25,588 bases of DNA, taken from positions 1 through 25,588 of IMG/VR virus record IMGVR_UViG_3300034104_005805; one strand, written 5' to 3'. This document shows positions 1-7,609 of the stretch, piece by piece. The DNA comes from a virus. The position numbers were made by a program, and so were the translations under genes. How positions within the stretch are numbered: the first letter of the stretch is position 1; each line of letters begins with the position of its first letter. A model generated the notes under the pieces. It worked only from the letters and a program-made list of their open reading frames with translations, had not been told where the DNA came from and ran no database searches.

Positions 1-281
1 TTTTCATAAATGCTAGCTTCGGTGGGCTCAAACATTATATCATAATTCCAACGTTCACCTGTTTTAGGGTGAAACATTTTAGGATTTTCAGCATAATTTG
101 TAATATATTCCATAGATTTTTTGATCCTTTCCTGACTTGTTTTAATTTTTGTGTCAGCGCCAATATAAAAATATGGATCATCTTTTTTTAATCTAGATAG
201 GAATTTATCGATATCAACCAAAACCAAAGCATTGGAGCCTGGTCTAACCATTACATATCGTTCTTTTGGTATATATTTCAT
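1..281 (-). CDS. Unrecognised phage protein, N-terminal part only
   Basis: Translating the minus strand from the ATG at 281 gives 93 codons with no stop before the window edge, so the C-terminus is missing. It begins MKYIPKERYVMVRPGSNAL, continues with a Lys/Asp-rich stretch and ends near FEPTEASIYEK. No catalytic motif, signal peptide or membrane segment is visible. The composition (charged, soluble, many aromatic residues in the second half) suggests a small cytoplasmic or virion protein. It is transcribed divergently from the gene at 355, and the 73-base gap between them should carry promoters for both. No Shine-Dalgarno sequence precedes the ATG; the leader is A/T-rich as elsewhere in the window. 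I cannot name a family. Confidence 0.7.
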   Translation of the reverse strand, partial: MKYIPKERYVMVRPGSNALVLVDIDKFLSRLKKDDPYFYIGADTKIKTSQERIKKSMEYITNYAENPKMFHPKTGERWNYDIMFEPTEASIYE

Positions 282-296
282 TACTCAAATTTAAAC

Positions 297-344
297 ATAA
301 ATATCTGAACAAAGAACATTTTAATGATATTTATTAATAAATAT
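297..344. promoter_or_regulatory. Divergent control region with TATTTAT boxes and an 18-bp palindrome
   Basis: This lies between two divergent genes. On the minus strand a TATTTAT box covers 297-303, 15 bases ahead of the leftward ATG. On the plus strand the same box covers 328-334, 20 bases ahead of the rightward ATG. The plus-strand box is embedded in a perfect 18-bp palindrome at 327-344 (ATATTTATT and its complement). The box recurs ahead of several other genes in the window, so a phage promoter element is possible. The sequence is pure A/T, so chance cannot be excluded. Confidence 0.35.
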
Positions 345-354
345 AACTAAAAAT

Positions 355-882
355 ATGACTAAAAAAGACATTTTAGAAATTTTTGATGGTGAAAGTGCTA
401 ACGAGACTATTAAAAGTGAAAAACCAGTTTTTACCAATAAAACAATAGAATCATTGATTGATGAAATCAGTAATATGCAAACTGGTTGCGGTATTATTGA
501 AGATCTTAAATTTGTTGATGAGCGTCTTTACGAGGGTGTTTTAAATGAAATCGCTCTTGAAAAAATCGTAAACGAAGCTTTATACGAATATTATTCAATG
601 ACCGAAGAACTAAGCGAAGCTGAATATAAAGGTAGAAAAGTTAGTTTGGGTAAAATCATGCGTGGTGATCGTAAAAAATATAAGGTACACGTTAAAAATG
701 CAAAGGGTAATGTGGTTAAGGTTGAATTTGGCGACCCTAACATGGAAATAAAACGTGATGACCCCAAAAGAAGAAAAAATTTCAGAGCAAGACATCAGTG
801 TGATAATCCAGGCCCAAGATGGAAAGCTAGATATTGGGCTTGCAGAACTTGGTCAACAAAACCAGTTTCTAAAATGCTATAA
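355..882 (+). CDS. Conserved phage protein with Arg-rich, His/Cys-containing C-terminal domain
   Basis: This is a 175-residue protein in two parts. Residues 1-90 are acidic and helical in character. Residues 95-166 form a basic domain with the segments FGDPNMEIKRDDP (125-137) and RRKNFRARHQCDNPGP (139-154), followed by KARYWACRTW (157-166). From memory, the pattern 'FGDPNM-x-I-K-x(n)-RRK-x-FRARH-x-CDNPGP-x(n)-ARYW-x-C' recurs in proteins of T4-like aquatic phages, often without a fixed function and sometimes near head or structural genes. The His/Cys/Cys arrangement could bind a metal or nucleic acid; this is inference. The ATG at 355 has an A-rich leader and no Shine-Dalgarno. The stop is 3 bases before the next gene, so the two are probably co-transcribed. 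Confidence 0.8.
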   Translation: MTKKDILEIFDGESANETIKSEKPVFTNKTIESLIDEISNMQTGCGIIEDLKFVDERLYEGVLNEIALEKIVNEALYEYYSMTEELSEAEYKGRKVSLGKIMRGDRKKYKVHVKNAKGNVVKVEFGDPNMEIKRDDPKRRKNFRARHQCDNPGPRWKARYWACRTWSTKPVSKML

Positions 883-885
883 TTT

Positions 886-1152
886 ATGAATCCATTTACA
901 TTAACAAAAGGTAGTATAATAGAAATGGTTAACGAATACTCCTTCAATGGTAAATATGAGGGTGATTCAGTTATGGTTGGTTCTTTCAGAAGAAGACAAT
1001 TACCAGCACCAATTAGAACAAATGTTTTAAAAGCAATTACCAACTCAACAGGTAAAAGAGCAACACTTGCAAAATACAACAATGGTGAATATGACGGAGT
1101 TGAAATTAGATTATTTGGCCAGTTATTAACCTATTTGTCTGGTAGGTGGTAA
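886..1152 (+). CDS. Small unrecognised protein, 88 residues
   Basis: This begins 3 bases after the stop of the preceding gene and reads in the same direction, so it is probably translated from the same message. The protein is soluble and mildly basic, with a central SFRRRQLPAPIRTNVLKAIT segment and a Gly/Asn/Tyr-rich turn (KYNNGEYDG) before a short hydrophobic C-terminus. No domain is recognised. Its TAA stop (1150-1152) directly abuts the stop of the leftward gene ending at 1153, leaving no room for a terminator between the converging units. The reading frame looks natural in composition and the antisense ORFs over it do not, which is the main reason for accepting it. Confidence 0.65.
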   Translation: MNPFTLTKGSIIEMVNEYSFNGKYEGDSVMVGSFRRRQLPAPIRTNVLKAITNSTGKRATLAKYNNGEYDGVEIRLFGQLLTYLSGRW

Positions 1153-1578
1153 TCAAAAAGTTAACTTACACTTACCAATATATTTGTCGCGATCAATAGC
1201 AGTATTTTCATTTGGTAATTCATCGTCATCAAACCATTCCAAACCACAATCAGCTGATGAACTAAATATGATGTTGGAATATTTTTGCATAAATTCTTCA
1301 TCTTTACCGATCGGTATATCAATTTCAACTCCGTTTAATTTTATAAACGTATAACCATCTTTGTTACCATCAACGGTTTTATTAAAAACATATTTGATAT
1401 TGTTTCTATATTCAGTAAAATTCGCGAACAATATCTTATAATTAATTTGTGTGGCACAAACTATATTGGGTTTATAAATACGACAAACATATTCTGCGAC
1501 TACAAATGGTAATCTGTAATCGTATAAGCTTAAAATGCTTTCAAGAGACTCGCCAACGTTTGTTTTATGCGATGACAC
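1153..1578 (-). CDS. Unrecognised protein, 141 residues, overlapping the dNMP kinase gene
   Basis: The ATG at 1578 lies inside the last codons of the kinase gene, giving a 14-base overlap in a different frame. This is a typical arrangement for translational coupling in phage operons. The protein starts MSSHKTNVGES, has a hydrophobic beta-like core (residues about 20-75, with VVAEYVCRIY and VCATQINYKILFANF) and an acidic C-terminal third with GLEWFDDDELPNE. There are three cysteines but no clear metal-binding spacing. No membrane segment or signal peptide is seen. The function is unknown; the tight link to the kinase hints at a role in early or nucleotide metabolism, but that is weak evidence. 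Confidence 0.75.
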   Translation of the reverse strand: MSSHKTNVGESLESILSLYDYRLPFVVAEYVCRIYKPNIVCATQINYKILFANFTEYRNNIKYVFNKTVDGNKDGYTFIKLNGVEIDIPIGKDEEFMQKYSNIIFSSSADCGLEWFDDDELPNENTAIDRDKYIGKCKLTF

Positions 1579-2128
1579 TATCCTTCACCAAAATATCTAT
1601 TTTATTGTAAAGATCGTCCAAGGTACCATCATTGTTAATGATTGTCGTAACGCCTTCAATTAAATCCATTTCTTTTTCAGATGCGTGTTCATCACCATTA
1701 TTTAAGTTTGGTCTTGTTACTTTCCAAACAACGCCACCCATTTTTAGTATGGCATCAACCTCATGTTGAAATCTCACATCACATATAACAACATCCAATT
1801 CCTTGTTTGTTTCATACCACTGTTCAAATCTTTTAACCCAAAAAGATCTTCCAATTGATTGTAGTTCTGGTATGTATTTTGGCATATCATATTGGAATAC
1901 CTCAGTACCCATAATCTGTAAAACAAGTCTTGGTGTGATGCCCCAGGTTGGGTCGACAACATCTTTTAAGTCCCCAAATACTTGCTCTTCGGTAAAACCG
2001 AATAATTCCATAGCACCCCTTTTTATTGGGTTTGCGAAACTATATTTAGTAAAATTTTTGTTTTTTACAAGGTAATCACCAGATGTGTCTTTACCTGAAC
2101 GTTTTTTTCCTATAATACCGATTAACAT
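1565..2128 (-). CDS. Deoxynucleoside monophosphate kinase (T4 gp1-like)
   Basis: This enzyme is predicted to phosphorylate dNMPs to dNDPs using ATP in the host cytoplasm, feeding phage DNA synthesis. The 187-residue protein has an N-terminal P-loop GKKRSGKD (residues 7-14, pattern GxxxxGK followed by D). A DVRFQHE strand and acidic motif (117-123) is typical of this family, as is a TRP...DEHASE segment (138-151) that would form the lid and substrate region. Its length is somewhat shorter than T4 gp1. It follows an intrinsic terminator, so it probably has its own promoter. A 7-bp inverted repeat occupies the leader right up to the ATG. It pairs functionally with the thymidylate synthase at 9192-10445. 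I am confident of the P-loop dNMP kinase family, less so of the exact nucleotide range. Confidence 0.9.
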   Translation of the reverse strand: MLIGIIGKKRSGKDTSGDYLVKNKNFTKYSFANPIKRGAMELFGFTEEQVFGDLKDVVDPTWGITPRLVLQIMGTEVFQYDMPKYIPELQSIGRSFWVKRFEQWYETNKELDVVICDVRFQHEVDAILKMGGVVWKVTRPNLNNGDEHASEKEMDLIEGVTTIINNDGTLDDLYNKIDILVKDSVIA

Positions 2129-2129
2129 A

Positions 2130-2148
2130 TGTGTAATTTATTTACACA
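2130..2148 (-). promoter_or_regulatory. Inverted repeat in the leader of the dNMP kinase gene
   Basis: On the minus strand TGTGTAA (2148-2142) and TTACACA (2136-2130) are perfect complements separated by ATAAA. The repeat ends one base before the ATG at 2128, exactly where a ribosome would bind. It could be a small RNA hairpin limiting initiation or a dyad operator for a repressor. No Shine-Dalgarno is present. Confidence 0.4.
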
Positions 2149-2179
2149 AAAGTAATAAAAGAATTTGATAAAACCAAAT

Positions 2180-2207
2180 AAAAAAGGCCAGAAATTTCTG
2201 GCCTTTT
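2180..2207 (-). terminator. Intrinsic terminator after the 1,097-residue gene
   Basis: Positions 2182-2207 form a perfect 26-bp palindrome with a GGCCAG/CTGGCC core and A/T flanks. In the leftward direction the stem is followed by six T residues (complement of 2180-2185). It lies 6 bases past the stop codon of the gene at 2213-5506 and 52 bases before the kinase gene. Because the other side also carries four T residues it might work weakly in the opposite direction. Confidence 0.9.
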
Positions 2208-2212
2208 ATGTT

Positions 2213-5200
2213 TTAAATTGTTGGTATTTGTTTTTGTCCGTTCTTATTTATATCATCAAGTAATTGTTTCATTACCGTCATCATATTTTCAGAATCTAAT
2301 TTCATATCAGTGTTTTTACTAATAATCTCTGAGGCTTTTTGAGCCAAAGCTGTTCTAGCCGCTTGATTAATTTTTGATAAATCATAATTACCGACTGTGT
2401 TTGGCATAAATTTTTCTGGTGATCCAGGGTTAAATTGTGGAGCTGGCTCACCAACCCCACCTTGTCCTTGTTGTTGGCCACCTTCAGCTGTCTTAATATC
2501 ACGTAACATTCTTCTGTATGCTGTAACATCCATATCAGCTCTATTAATTAATTGAACCATTTTTTGTTGTGGTACATTCGCCAACGAACCTAGTATGGTT
2601 TGTAGGAAATTAGATAATTTTACGCGGTTTATTTGTTGACCGTAAGCTGATTTATACTCACTAGCAATTTTAGTACTTAAATCGGGTACAACTTTAGCTA
2701 ATTGTGTAAATATTTTACCACTATCACTGTTTTTGATAGCATCTTTTTTACCTTGTTCCATTTCTGGTTGGTTCTCACCAAATTCTGTCAACACATTTTC
2801 TATAATTGTATTTAAATTATTATGTGCTTCAATAATTTCCATAAGTTCAAGTGATTCTTCCAAATATAAAGGATTACGTCTAAAACCTAAATCGGCAAAA
2901 TCATCGTTAGCTTGTCCACCTTGACCTTGGTTTCCACCTTGTCCACCTTGATTTCCACCTTGATTTCCGCCTTGTCCACCTTGATTTCCACCTTGATTTC
3001 CGCCTTGTCCACCTTGGTTTCCACCTTGATTTCCGCCTTGTCCACCTTGGTTTCCACCTTGATTTCCGCCTTGTCCACCTTGACCTTGGTTTCCACCACC
3101 TTGATTTCCGCCTTGACCTTGCCCACCAGAACCAGATGAATTTAATTGACCCTTTTTGGCCAAATCAATTAAATATGAAAAAATTGCATAAAAACTTTTT
3201 ATTAGATTTGGGAAGTTTTGTAAAAATTCTCTTCTAGCATTGTAAACCGCATTTGCTTGTGATTTTCCTGGTGTTCTTACAGCAGCTTCAGATAATTTGT
3301 TGATTCCAATTTTCTTAAGCTGATCCATGATATTATTACCGTTTTTAAACTGAGTGGCATAAACCGCTTTGTTAAAATCACTAACAAATATTTTTAAACT
3401 TTTTGGATCCGATTTTAATAATTCGTTGATGTTAATACCAACAACCGTATCGTTATCAATTTTATTGAAAATTGGGTTTGACTTTGCTTGATTTAGTAAG
3501 TTATTAAAATTCTTATCACCACTATTAAAACCTTTAATCATTTTAATCAAATTACTTAAACGCATAACATGCGTTTTAAATAATTTTAATTGGTTTTGAC
3601 TCAATCCGATATCCTCTAAACCTTTATCACTCGTATCAACATTTGCACCTTTAGATGAAATCGACCTCATTAAACTATTATCAGCTTCTGCTAACATTTC
3701 CATGTCATTCAAAGCCTCATATAAATTAAGATCTTCTTCCATTAATTTTATGATATCATCAATATCATTAGGTTGTGTGATTTTTGATGTTACACGTCCA
3801 CCACCACTATATTGTTTTGGGGCATTACCGCTACCACCTTGTCCGTAAGTATCGGTATTGGTTTGCGCTTTAAAATTAAAAATGTCTTGGAAGTATTTTT
3901 TCAAATTATCATACAACATTTTATTATTACCACCCCTTTGACGATTTTCTTGGTTTCCACCATCATCTTGATTACCATCATCAACAACAGGTGGGTTTTC
4001 TTCGTTACCTTTAACTGGTCTAATATATTGAACCAGGTCATTTAATATTTGAGCTCTTGATGATTTTCTACCTTTATATCTACTCAATGCAACAGCAGCA
4101 GCACCAGCAGCTAAAGCAACACCCAAACCTTTTAAGATTGGAGCCGCTATAAGAGCTTTTGCTGATTTCACAACAGTTGTTTTCGCAACCCAAGTTGTAA
4201 TAGCTTTTGTTACTAAACCAACAAGATTACCACCACTGATTGTAACCAATGTATCACCAGCCATCCTACCAGTACCAGCCCAAGTACCACTAAACACTTG
4301 TTTTAATGTTGTACCGTGTTCTGTTGGATTTTTTACAATTGCGCTTAACGTTTCTTTAGCAGCGCCTGGATCTCTGAATATACCACCATCTTGTGTGATA
4401 ATATCAACACCAGCTTGTGCATTACCACCACCCAATGTTTTTAAAGCATCAACAACATCTTGTGGATTTGAAGACGGATTCAAGCTAAGACCCAAAGTTC
4501 TATTCATTATTTGAGTCATACCCTCACCTGGTTTTATATTACCAAGTAATTCTTGAGTTGTTTCTTTAATTTGTTCTGGTGTCATTGTTGTTATTTTCTC
4601 TGGTGGGAAAATATATTCAATTAACCAACTTAAAGCACCAAACGATGCACCAGCACCAAGTAACGCCGCTGGCAATCTCCAGGACTTTAAGGTTTTCATT
4701 CTTTCTGTATTGTAAGCAGTTAAGTCACCTTTTTTAATCGCAGCTTTTGTGTCAGCAAATTTTGCACCTAACTTGGCTCTTTTTGCTTCAATATCAGCAT
4801 CAGCTTCACCAATTAATTCATCACCAATTTTGATTAATTGATTACCCTCTAATTTGTAATTCGTATTTAACCAATCACAAAGTTCCTCTGGACTCATTCT
4901 AGGTCTTACACCAACATCCATTTTATAGAGATCGCTATAAAAATCCCAATCTTCTTCAACATACTCTGGTGTACACCAATTAGATCCTTCACTTTCATTA
5001 AACACACTAAATGCTGCCGTTAAATCAACATCAAGATATTTTTGAGCATACGCTCTTAAATCTTCGATGATTGCATTTGCGGCATCAACGGGTAAAAATC
5101 CTTTATCATTTGGCTTTAATTTAGTTGCGGCAACTAATGAATCATATAGTGTTGCAATTTCTAAAACCGTGTTTAAGAACTCTTCTTGACTTTTGTTATT

Positions 5201-5506
5201 TGGGAATTCTGGGTTTGATTGTCTTATGCTTTTATCTAGCGCTTTAATTTTTTCATTAGCTGTTTTATCTAATAAATCAGCAATTTTACTGTTAGCTAAC
5301 GCTGTGGTTTGAGTTTTACCAAAAATTTTACCACCAGCTTTATAACGACCTAATTTAGATAAAGCGTATTTAACATTTTCCCAAGTTCCTTCTTCTAATA
5401 ATTGGTCAACTTCTTTTAAAATAAGATCTGATTCACTCAATAAAGGTAAACCCATTTGTCTTCTCATTTGGTTAACCTCGTTAAGCATGTTTTCTTTGCT
5501 TTGCAT
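2213..5506 (-). CDS. Large protein with two hydrophobic segments and a Gly-Asn-Gln tract, probable virion protein
   Basis: This is 1,097 residues from the ATG at 5506. Residues 1-275 are charged and probably alpha-helical. A hydrophobic segment lies at about 278-300 (LPAALLGAGASFGALSW...). A mixed Gly/Thr-rich region (310-440) is followed by a second hydrophobic segment, Ala/Gly-rich, at about 450-475 (ALIAAPILKGLGVALAAGAA), ending in a basic RYKGRKSSR stop-transfer-like cluster. Residues about 500-570 are low complexity (Gly, Asn, Gln, Asp). A helical domain follows, then a Gly-Asn-Gln repeat at about 790-865, then a final helical domain ending QKQIPTI. I recognise no enzymatic motif. Large phage proteins with internal hydrophobic segments are often internal head or ejected proteins, or membrane-interacting structural proteins; that is inference. 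It starts 14 bases after the split gene's stop and ends at a strong terminator, so it closes the leftward operon. Confidence 0.85.
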   Translation of the reverse strand: MQSKENMLNEVNQMRRQMGLPLLSESDLILKEVDQLLEEGTWENVKYALSKLGRYKAGGKIFGKTQTTALANSKIADLLDKTANEKIKALDKSIRQSNPEFPNNKSQEEFLNTVLEIATLYDSLVAATKLKPNDKGFLPVDAANAIIEDLRAYAQKYLDVDLTAAFSVFNESEGSNWCTPEYVEEDWDFYSDLYKMDVGVRPRMSPEELCDWLNTNYKLEGNQLIKIGDELIGEADADIEAKRAKLGAKFADTKAAIKKGDLTAYNTERMKTLKSWRLPAALLGAGASFGALSWLIEYIFPPEKITTMTPEQIKETTQELLGNIKPGEGMTQIMNRTLGLSLNPSSNPQDVVDALKTLGGGNAQAGVDIITQDGGIFRDPGAAKETLSAIVKNPTEHGTTLKQVFSGTWAGTGRMAGDTLVTISGGNLVGLVTKAITTWVAKTTVVKSAKALIAAPILKGLGVALAAGAAAVALSRYKGRKSSRAQILNDLVQYIRPVKGNEENPPVVDDGNQDDGGNQENRQRGGNNKMLYDNLKKYFQDIFNFKAQTNTDTYGQGGSGNAPKQYSGGGRVTSKITQPNDIDDIIKLMEEDLNLYEALNDMEMLAEADNSLMRSISSKGANVDTSDKGLEDIGLSQNQLKLFKTHVMRLSNLIKMIKGFNSGDKNFNNLLNQAKSNPIFNKIDNDTVVGININELLKSDPKSLKIFVSDFNKAVYATQFKNGNNIMDQLKKIGINKLSEAAVRTPGKSQANAVYNARREFLQNFPNLIKSFYAIFSYLIDLAKKGQLNSSGSGGQGQGGNQGGGNQGQGGQGGNQGGNQGGQGGNQGGNQGGQGGNQGGNQGGQGGNQGGNQGGQGGNQGQGGQANDDFADLGFRRNPLYLEESLELMEIIEAHNNLNTIIENVLTEFGENQPEMEQGKKDAIKNSDSGKIFTQLAKVVPDLSTKIASEYKSAYGQQINRVKLSNFLQTILGSLANVPQQKMVQLINRADMDVTAYRRMLRDIKTAEGGQQQGQGGVGEPAPQFNPGSPEKFMPNTVGNYDLSKINQAARTALAQKASEIISKNTDMKLDSENMMTVMKQLLDDINKNGQKQIPTI
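2911..3135 (-). repeat. Gly-Asn-Gln repeat tract inside the large gene
   Basis: Tandem copies of a 33-base unit encode the 11-residue block GGNQGGNQGGQ, with shorter variants at both ends. Units are nearly identical at the DNA level, in contrast to the codon-shuffled repeat of the giant fibre gene, so this tract probably expanded recently by slippage or unequal recombination. The tract is likely a flexible linker between two helical domains. Confidence 0.85.
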
Positions 5507-5520
5507 ATTAACTATTTTGT

Positions 5521-6465
5521 TTATTTGTTTATATTATTTTTTACGTTTTGTCTGGCTTTTTCTAATATACTTAAAACTCTTTCGTTTAAAGCACTGTATT
5601 CTAAAACCTCAGCATTATGTTCGTTTGTGTGTTTAACCAACGCATCATAAATCATATCACCAAAATATTCCAAATCATCTTTGGAATTTAAACTAGGTCT
5701 TGCCTTAAATTGATTATCACGCAATAACGATTTTAATTTATTAATGAATTCGGTATTATCATTATAATCATGTGTAAAAATATAAGCAGCTTCACAAAAA
5801 TCAAATGCTATTGTTTCTGGGTTTTGTCTTAACTCGTATGATAAATCAGCCATATCAATAATATGACTAACTGTTTTATCATTTAATAAATTTTCATAAA
5901 ATTTTGGTTCGTCACCCATCATATCTTCATTTTCAGCCATGGGTTCTTCGGCTGGAGCCGCTGTTGTTTCACCACCTTCTTCATCTTTATCCTCAATTTT
6001 ATTCATGATGTCAGTTTTATCTTCATCACTTAATTTATTGATATCGGTTGCTGAAATAATTGAATTTAAAGTGTATTTGATGTCCTCCGCTTCTAAATTT
6101 TCATTAGCGTCACGTAGTTTTTGTGTTAATTTACCAGTTAATTTTTGTATTGCTTTTACTGGATCTTCATCCTCTTCATCACCAGCTGGCATTTCGGTTC
6201 CGTCAGTAGCTGGTTCGGTACCATCAACAGGTGCTTCAGTACCATCGGTGGCTGGCATTTCAGTTCCATCAGTAGCTGGTTGCTCTGTATTACCACCCAA
6301 CAAATCAGCTTCTAAATCAGCTGTTGACTGATCGGTAGAAACAGTAGAACCATCGGATGTTTCACCAGATGGTTCCGTAAAATTAGTGTCAGTAAAATCT
6401 TGTGTTGACTGAGTCGTAGGTGTCTTTAGTTTTAAGACATACTTTTCATCTAGACTTTTTTTTTT
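5521..6465 (-). CDS. Downstream part of a split structural-type protein (-1 frame)
   Basis: The frame is open from 6471 to the stop at 5521 but has no ATG before codon 16 of the conventional ORF. The only early start is a TTG at 6303, in the middle of a low-complexity stretch. Read from the A10 run it begins KKKSLDEKYVLKLKT and continues in Thr/Ser/Asp-rich sequence. It then has imperfect TDGTEMPA/TDGTEAPV repeats, a very acidic patch (GDEEDEDP), a helical domain starting DPVKAIQKLTGKLTQKLRD, a second acidic linker, and a C-terminal helical domain. It runs in the -1 frame relative to the gene at 6450-6818 with no intergenic gap, so the two are best read as one protein of about 432 residues. 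The KAIQKLTGKL-type block resembles parts of uncharacterised T4-like phage proteins; the function is unknown. Confidence 0.75.
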   Translation of the reverse strand, partial: KKKSLDEKYVLKLKTPTTQSTQDFTDTNFTEPSGETSDGSTVSTDQSTADLEADLLGGNTEQPATDGTEMPATDGTEAPVDGTEPATDGTEMPAGDEEDEDPVKAIQKLTGKLTQKLRDANENLEAEDIKYTLNSIISATDINKLSDEDKTDIMNKIEDKDEEGGETTAAPAEEPMAENEDMMGDEPKFYENLLNDKTVSHIIDMADLSYELRQNPETIAFDFCEAAYIFTHDYNDNTEFINKLKSLLRDNQFKARPSLNSKDDLEYFGDMIYDALVKHTNEHNAEVLEYSALNERVLSILEKARQNVKNNINK

Positions 6466-6818
6466 AAAACGTCAATGTTTTCGTTTTGGCCCACACTCTC
6501 ATTAATTTGTTTGAACATCAAGTTCAAGTGTTTGAGTGCGTCAGCGTATGATTTATAAGAATGCTCATGAATATTCTCAACACCGCTGATATATTCATAA
6601 CCATTGTTATTTTTTACTTTAATATAAACATGTTTTTCTTCCTGTACGATACCATATTCAGTACCATTAGCTGCAACAGCTTCATGAAGAATGTTACCCA
6701 TTTTACCATATAATGGTTTTGACTCGGTTATTGAATCCTTTTTAATACCAGCAATTTCCAATATTCTGGCTAATTTTTCATCTGGGTTTTGTATTTTTTC
6801 TGAACCTACTGGTCTCAT
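6450..6818 (-). CDS. Upstream part of the split structural-type protein
   Basis: I place the start at the ATG at 6818 (MRPVGSEKIQNPDEKLARIL). An in-frame TTG 21 bases upstream is less likely because it would add only MTKNIYI. The product is 122 residues if it stops at the TAG (6450-6452). It has an N-terminal helix (NPDEKLARILEIAGI), a beta-rich middle (GTEYGIVQEEKHVYIKVKNN) and a block YISGVENIHEHSYKSYADALKHLNLMF in the C-terminal half. From memory, blocks of this kind (variable-length YIGG...SYADALK...) are found in longer T4-like phage proteins that continue into an acidic region, which supports joining it to the -1 frame downstream. A TATTTAT box lies at 6851-6857 on the minus strand. The function is unknown, probably structural. 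Confidence 0.75.
   Translation of the reverse strand: MRPVGSEKIQNPDEKLARILEIAGIKKDSITESKPLYGKMGNILHEAVAANGTEYGIVQEEKHVYIKVKNNNGYEYISGVENIHEHSYKSYADALKHLNLMFKQINESVGQNENIDVLKKKV
6456..6468 (-). promoter_or_regulatory. Candidate -1 ribosomal frameshift site (T TTA AAA then A-run)
   Basis: On the coding strand the upstream gene reads GTT TTA AAA AAA AAA GTC TAG. This holds two classic -1 slippery heptamers in the zero frame: T TTA AAA, and A AAA AAA as in E. coli dnaX. The upstream frame stops two codons later, while the -1 frame is open for more than 300 codons and has no good start of its own. Programmed frameshifting would give a fusion of about 432 residues. The alternative is a real or assembly-derived one-base indel in the ten-A run: one extra A would also join the frames. 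Confidence 0.55.
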
Positions 6819-6850
6819 AATATAAATATTTTTAGTCAATTATTCTTATA

Positions 6851-6857
6851 ATAAATA
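6851..6857 (-). promoter_or_regulatory. TATTTAT box ahead of the split gene
   Basis: On the minus strand TGATATTTATTATAA lies about 33 bases upstream of the ATG at 6818, just past the stop of the nucleotidyltransferase gene. A second TATTTAT at 6828-6822 is too close to the ATG to serve as a promoter. This is a candidate only. Confidence 0.3.
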
Positions 6858-6869
6858 TCAACAACTTTA

Positions 6870-7604
6870 TTAAAGTTCAGCATTTTCAACAGATAGTAAA
6901 GAATCTTTTGTTTTTACTTTTAAATTACCCAATTCTTCCATAAAACCAGAGCGTCTTAAATATTTAAAAACTAAATTTTCGTTACTGTACTCACCACCAA
7001 TTTGTAGACCACCTTTTCTGTACTTTTTAATTTTATCTTTAAGTAAATTAAGTTTTTCTATTTTTTCTTCCCCATCTCCCATTTTTGAAATACTTGCTAA
7101 AGTACTGTTGAATTCTTTTACTTTATTCAAAACACTTTTTTTATCAAAATTCAAATTTTCTTTTGTTGGTTCAGAAATCCATTTGTTATATAAAACACTA
7201 TACATACCAGCACTTGATTCTAATTTTTCATTGACATCTTGTGCGTATAGTTCGACATCATAACCTTTTATTTTTATGTCATGTGCTGTATTATAAACTC
7301 TTTTTTTGGCATCAAACAACTCATCAACAATAGACATATCGGCCCCAAGTTTTGATTTATCTAGAATAACGTGCAAATCAATATCAGAATAATCAGACCA
7401 ATTGTAATTGGCTAAACTACCTATGAATAAAACATCTTCAATTTCTAATGATTCGATTTTAAAAGAATCGACAAAATCTTTTGCAATTTGTAGCAAATTT
7501 TTTCTTATTTCTGGTTTTAATTTTGCTGAACCAGACTTTACATTATCCCATATTTCTGGACTTAATGTATCTTTTAATTTAAAACTTTTTATAATCGAAT
7601 CCAT
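6870..7604 (-). CDS. Nucleotidyltransferase of the DNA polymerase beta superfamily
   Basis: This 244-residue protein has the signature of the pol-beta-like nucleotidyltransferase fold: a Gly-Ser pair (IGSLANYNWSDYSDIDLHV, residues 61-79, with G62 S63) followed by the D-x-D metal ligands D74 and D76. The probable third acid is in YDVELY (D116 or E118). The family transfers NMP groups to proteins, RNA or small molecules; the substrate here cannot be told. The second half (150-244) is helical and lysine-rich and may bind the substrate. Similar stand-alone nucleotidyltransferases occur in large T4-like phages without known targets. The ATG at 7604 is preceded by A/T-rich DNA with a TATTTAT box only 5 bases away. 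It lies 21 bases after the stop of the 105-residue gene and reads in the same operon. Confidence 0.85.
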   Translation of the reverse strand: MDSIIKSFKLKDTLSPEIWDNVKSGSAKLKPEIRKNLLQIAKDFVDSFKIESLEIEDVLFIGSLANYNWSDYSDIDLHVILDKSKLGADMSIVDELFDAKKRVYNTAHDIKIKGYDVELYAQDVNEKLESSAGMYSVLYNKWISEPTKENLNFDKKSVLNKVKEFNSTLASISKMGDGEEKIEKLNLLKDKIKKYRKGGLQIGGEYSNENLVFKYLRRSGFMEELGNLKVKTKDSLLSVENAEL

Positions 7605-7609
7605 TTCAA

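Noticed and set aside
327-344. 18-bp A/T palindrome as a repressor operator
   Set aside because: It is perfect but made only of A and T in an A/T-rich leader, so it carries too little information to call an operator. It is kept only as part of the divergent control region.
2887-3139. Lys/Glu/Val-rich and Ser/Thr/Leu-rich short open frames over the Gly-Asn-Gln tract
   Set aside because: They are shadows of the 33-base repeat inside the 1,097-residue gene.
6285-6303. TTG at 6303 as an independent start for the downstream part of the split protein
   Set aside because: It lies within continuous low-complexity coding sequence that extends upstream to the A10 run, so an internal TTG start is less likely than continuation from the upstream frame.
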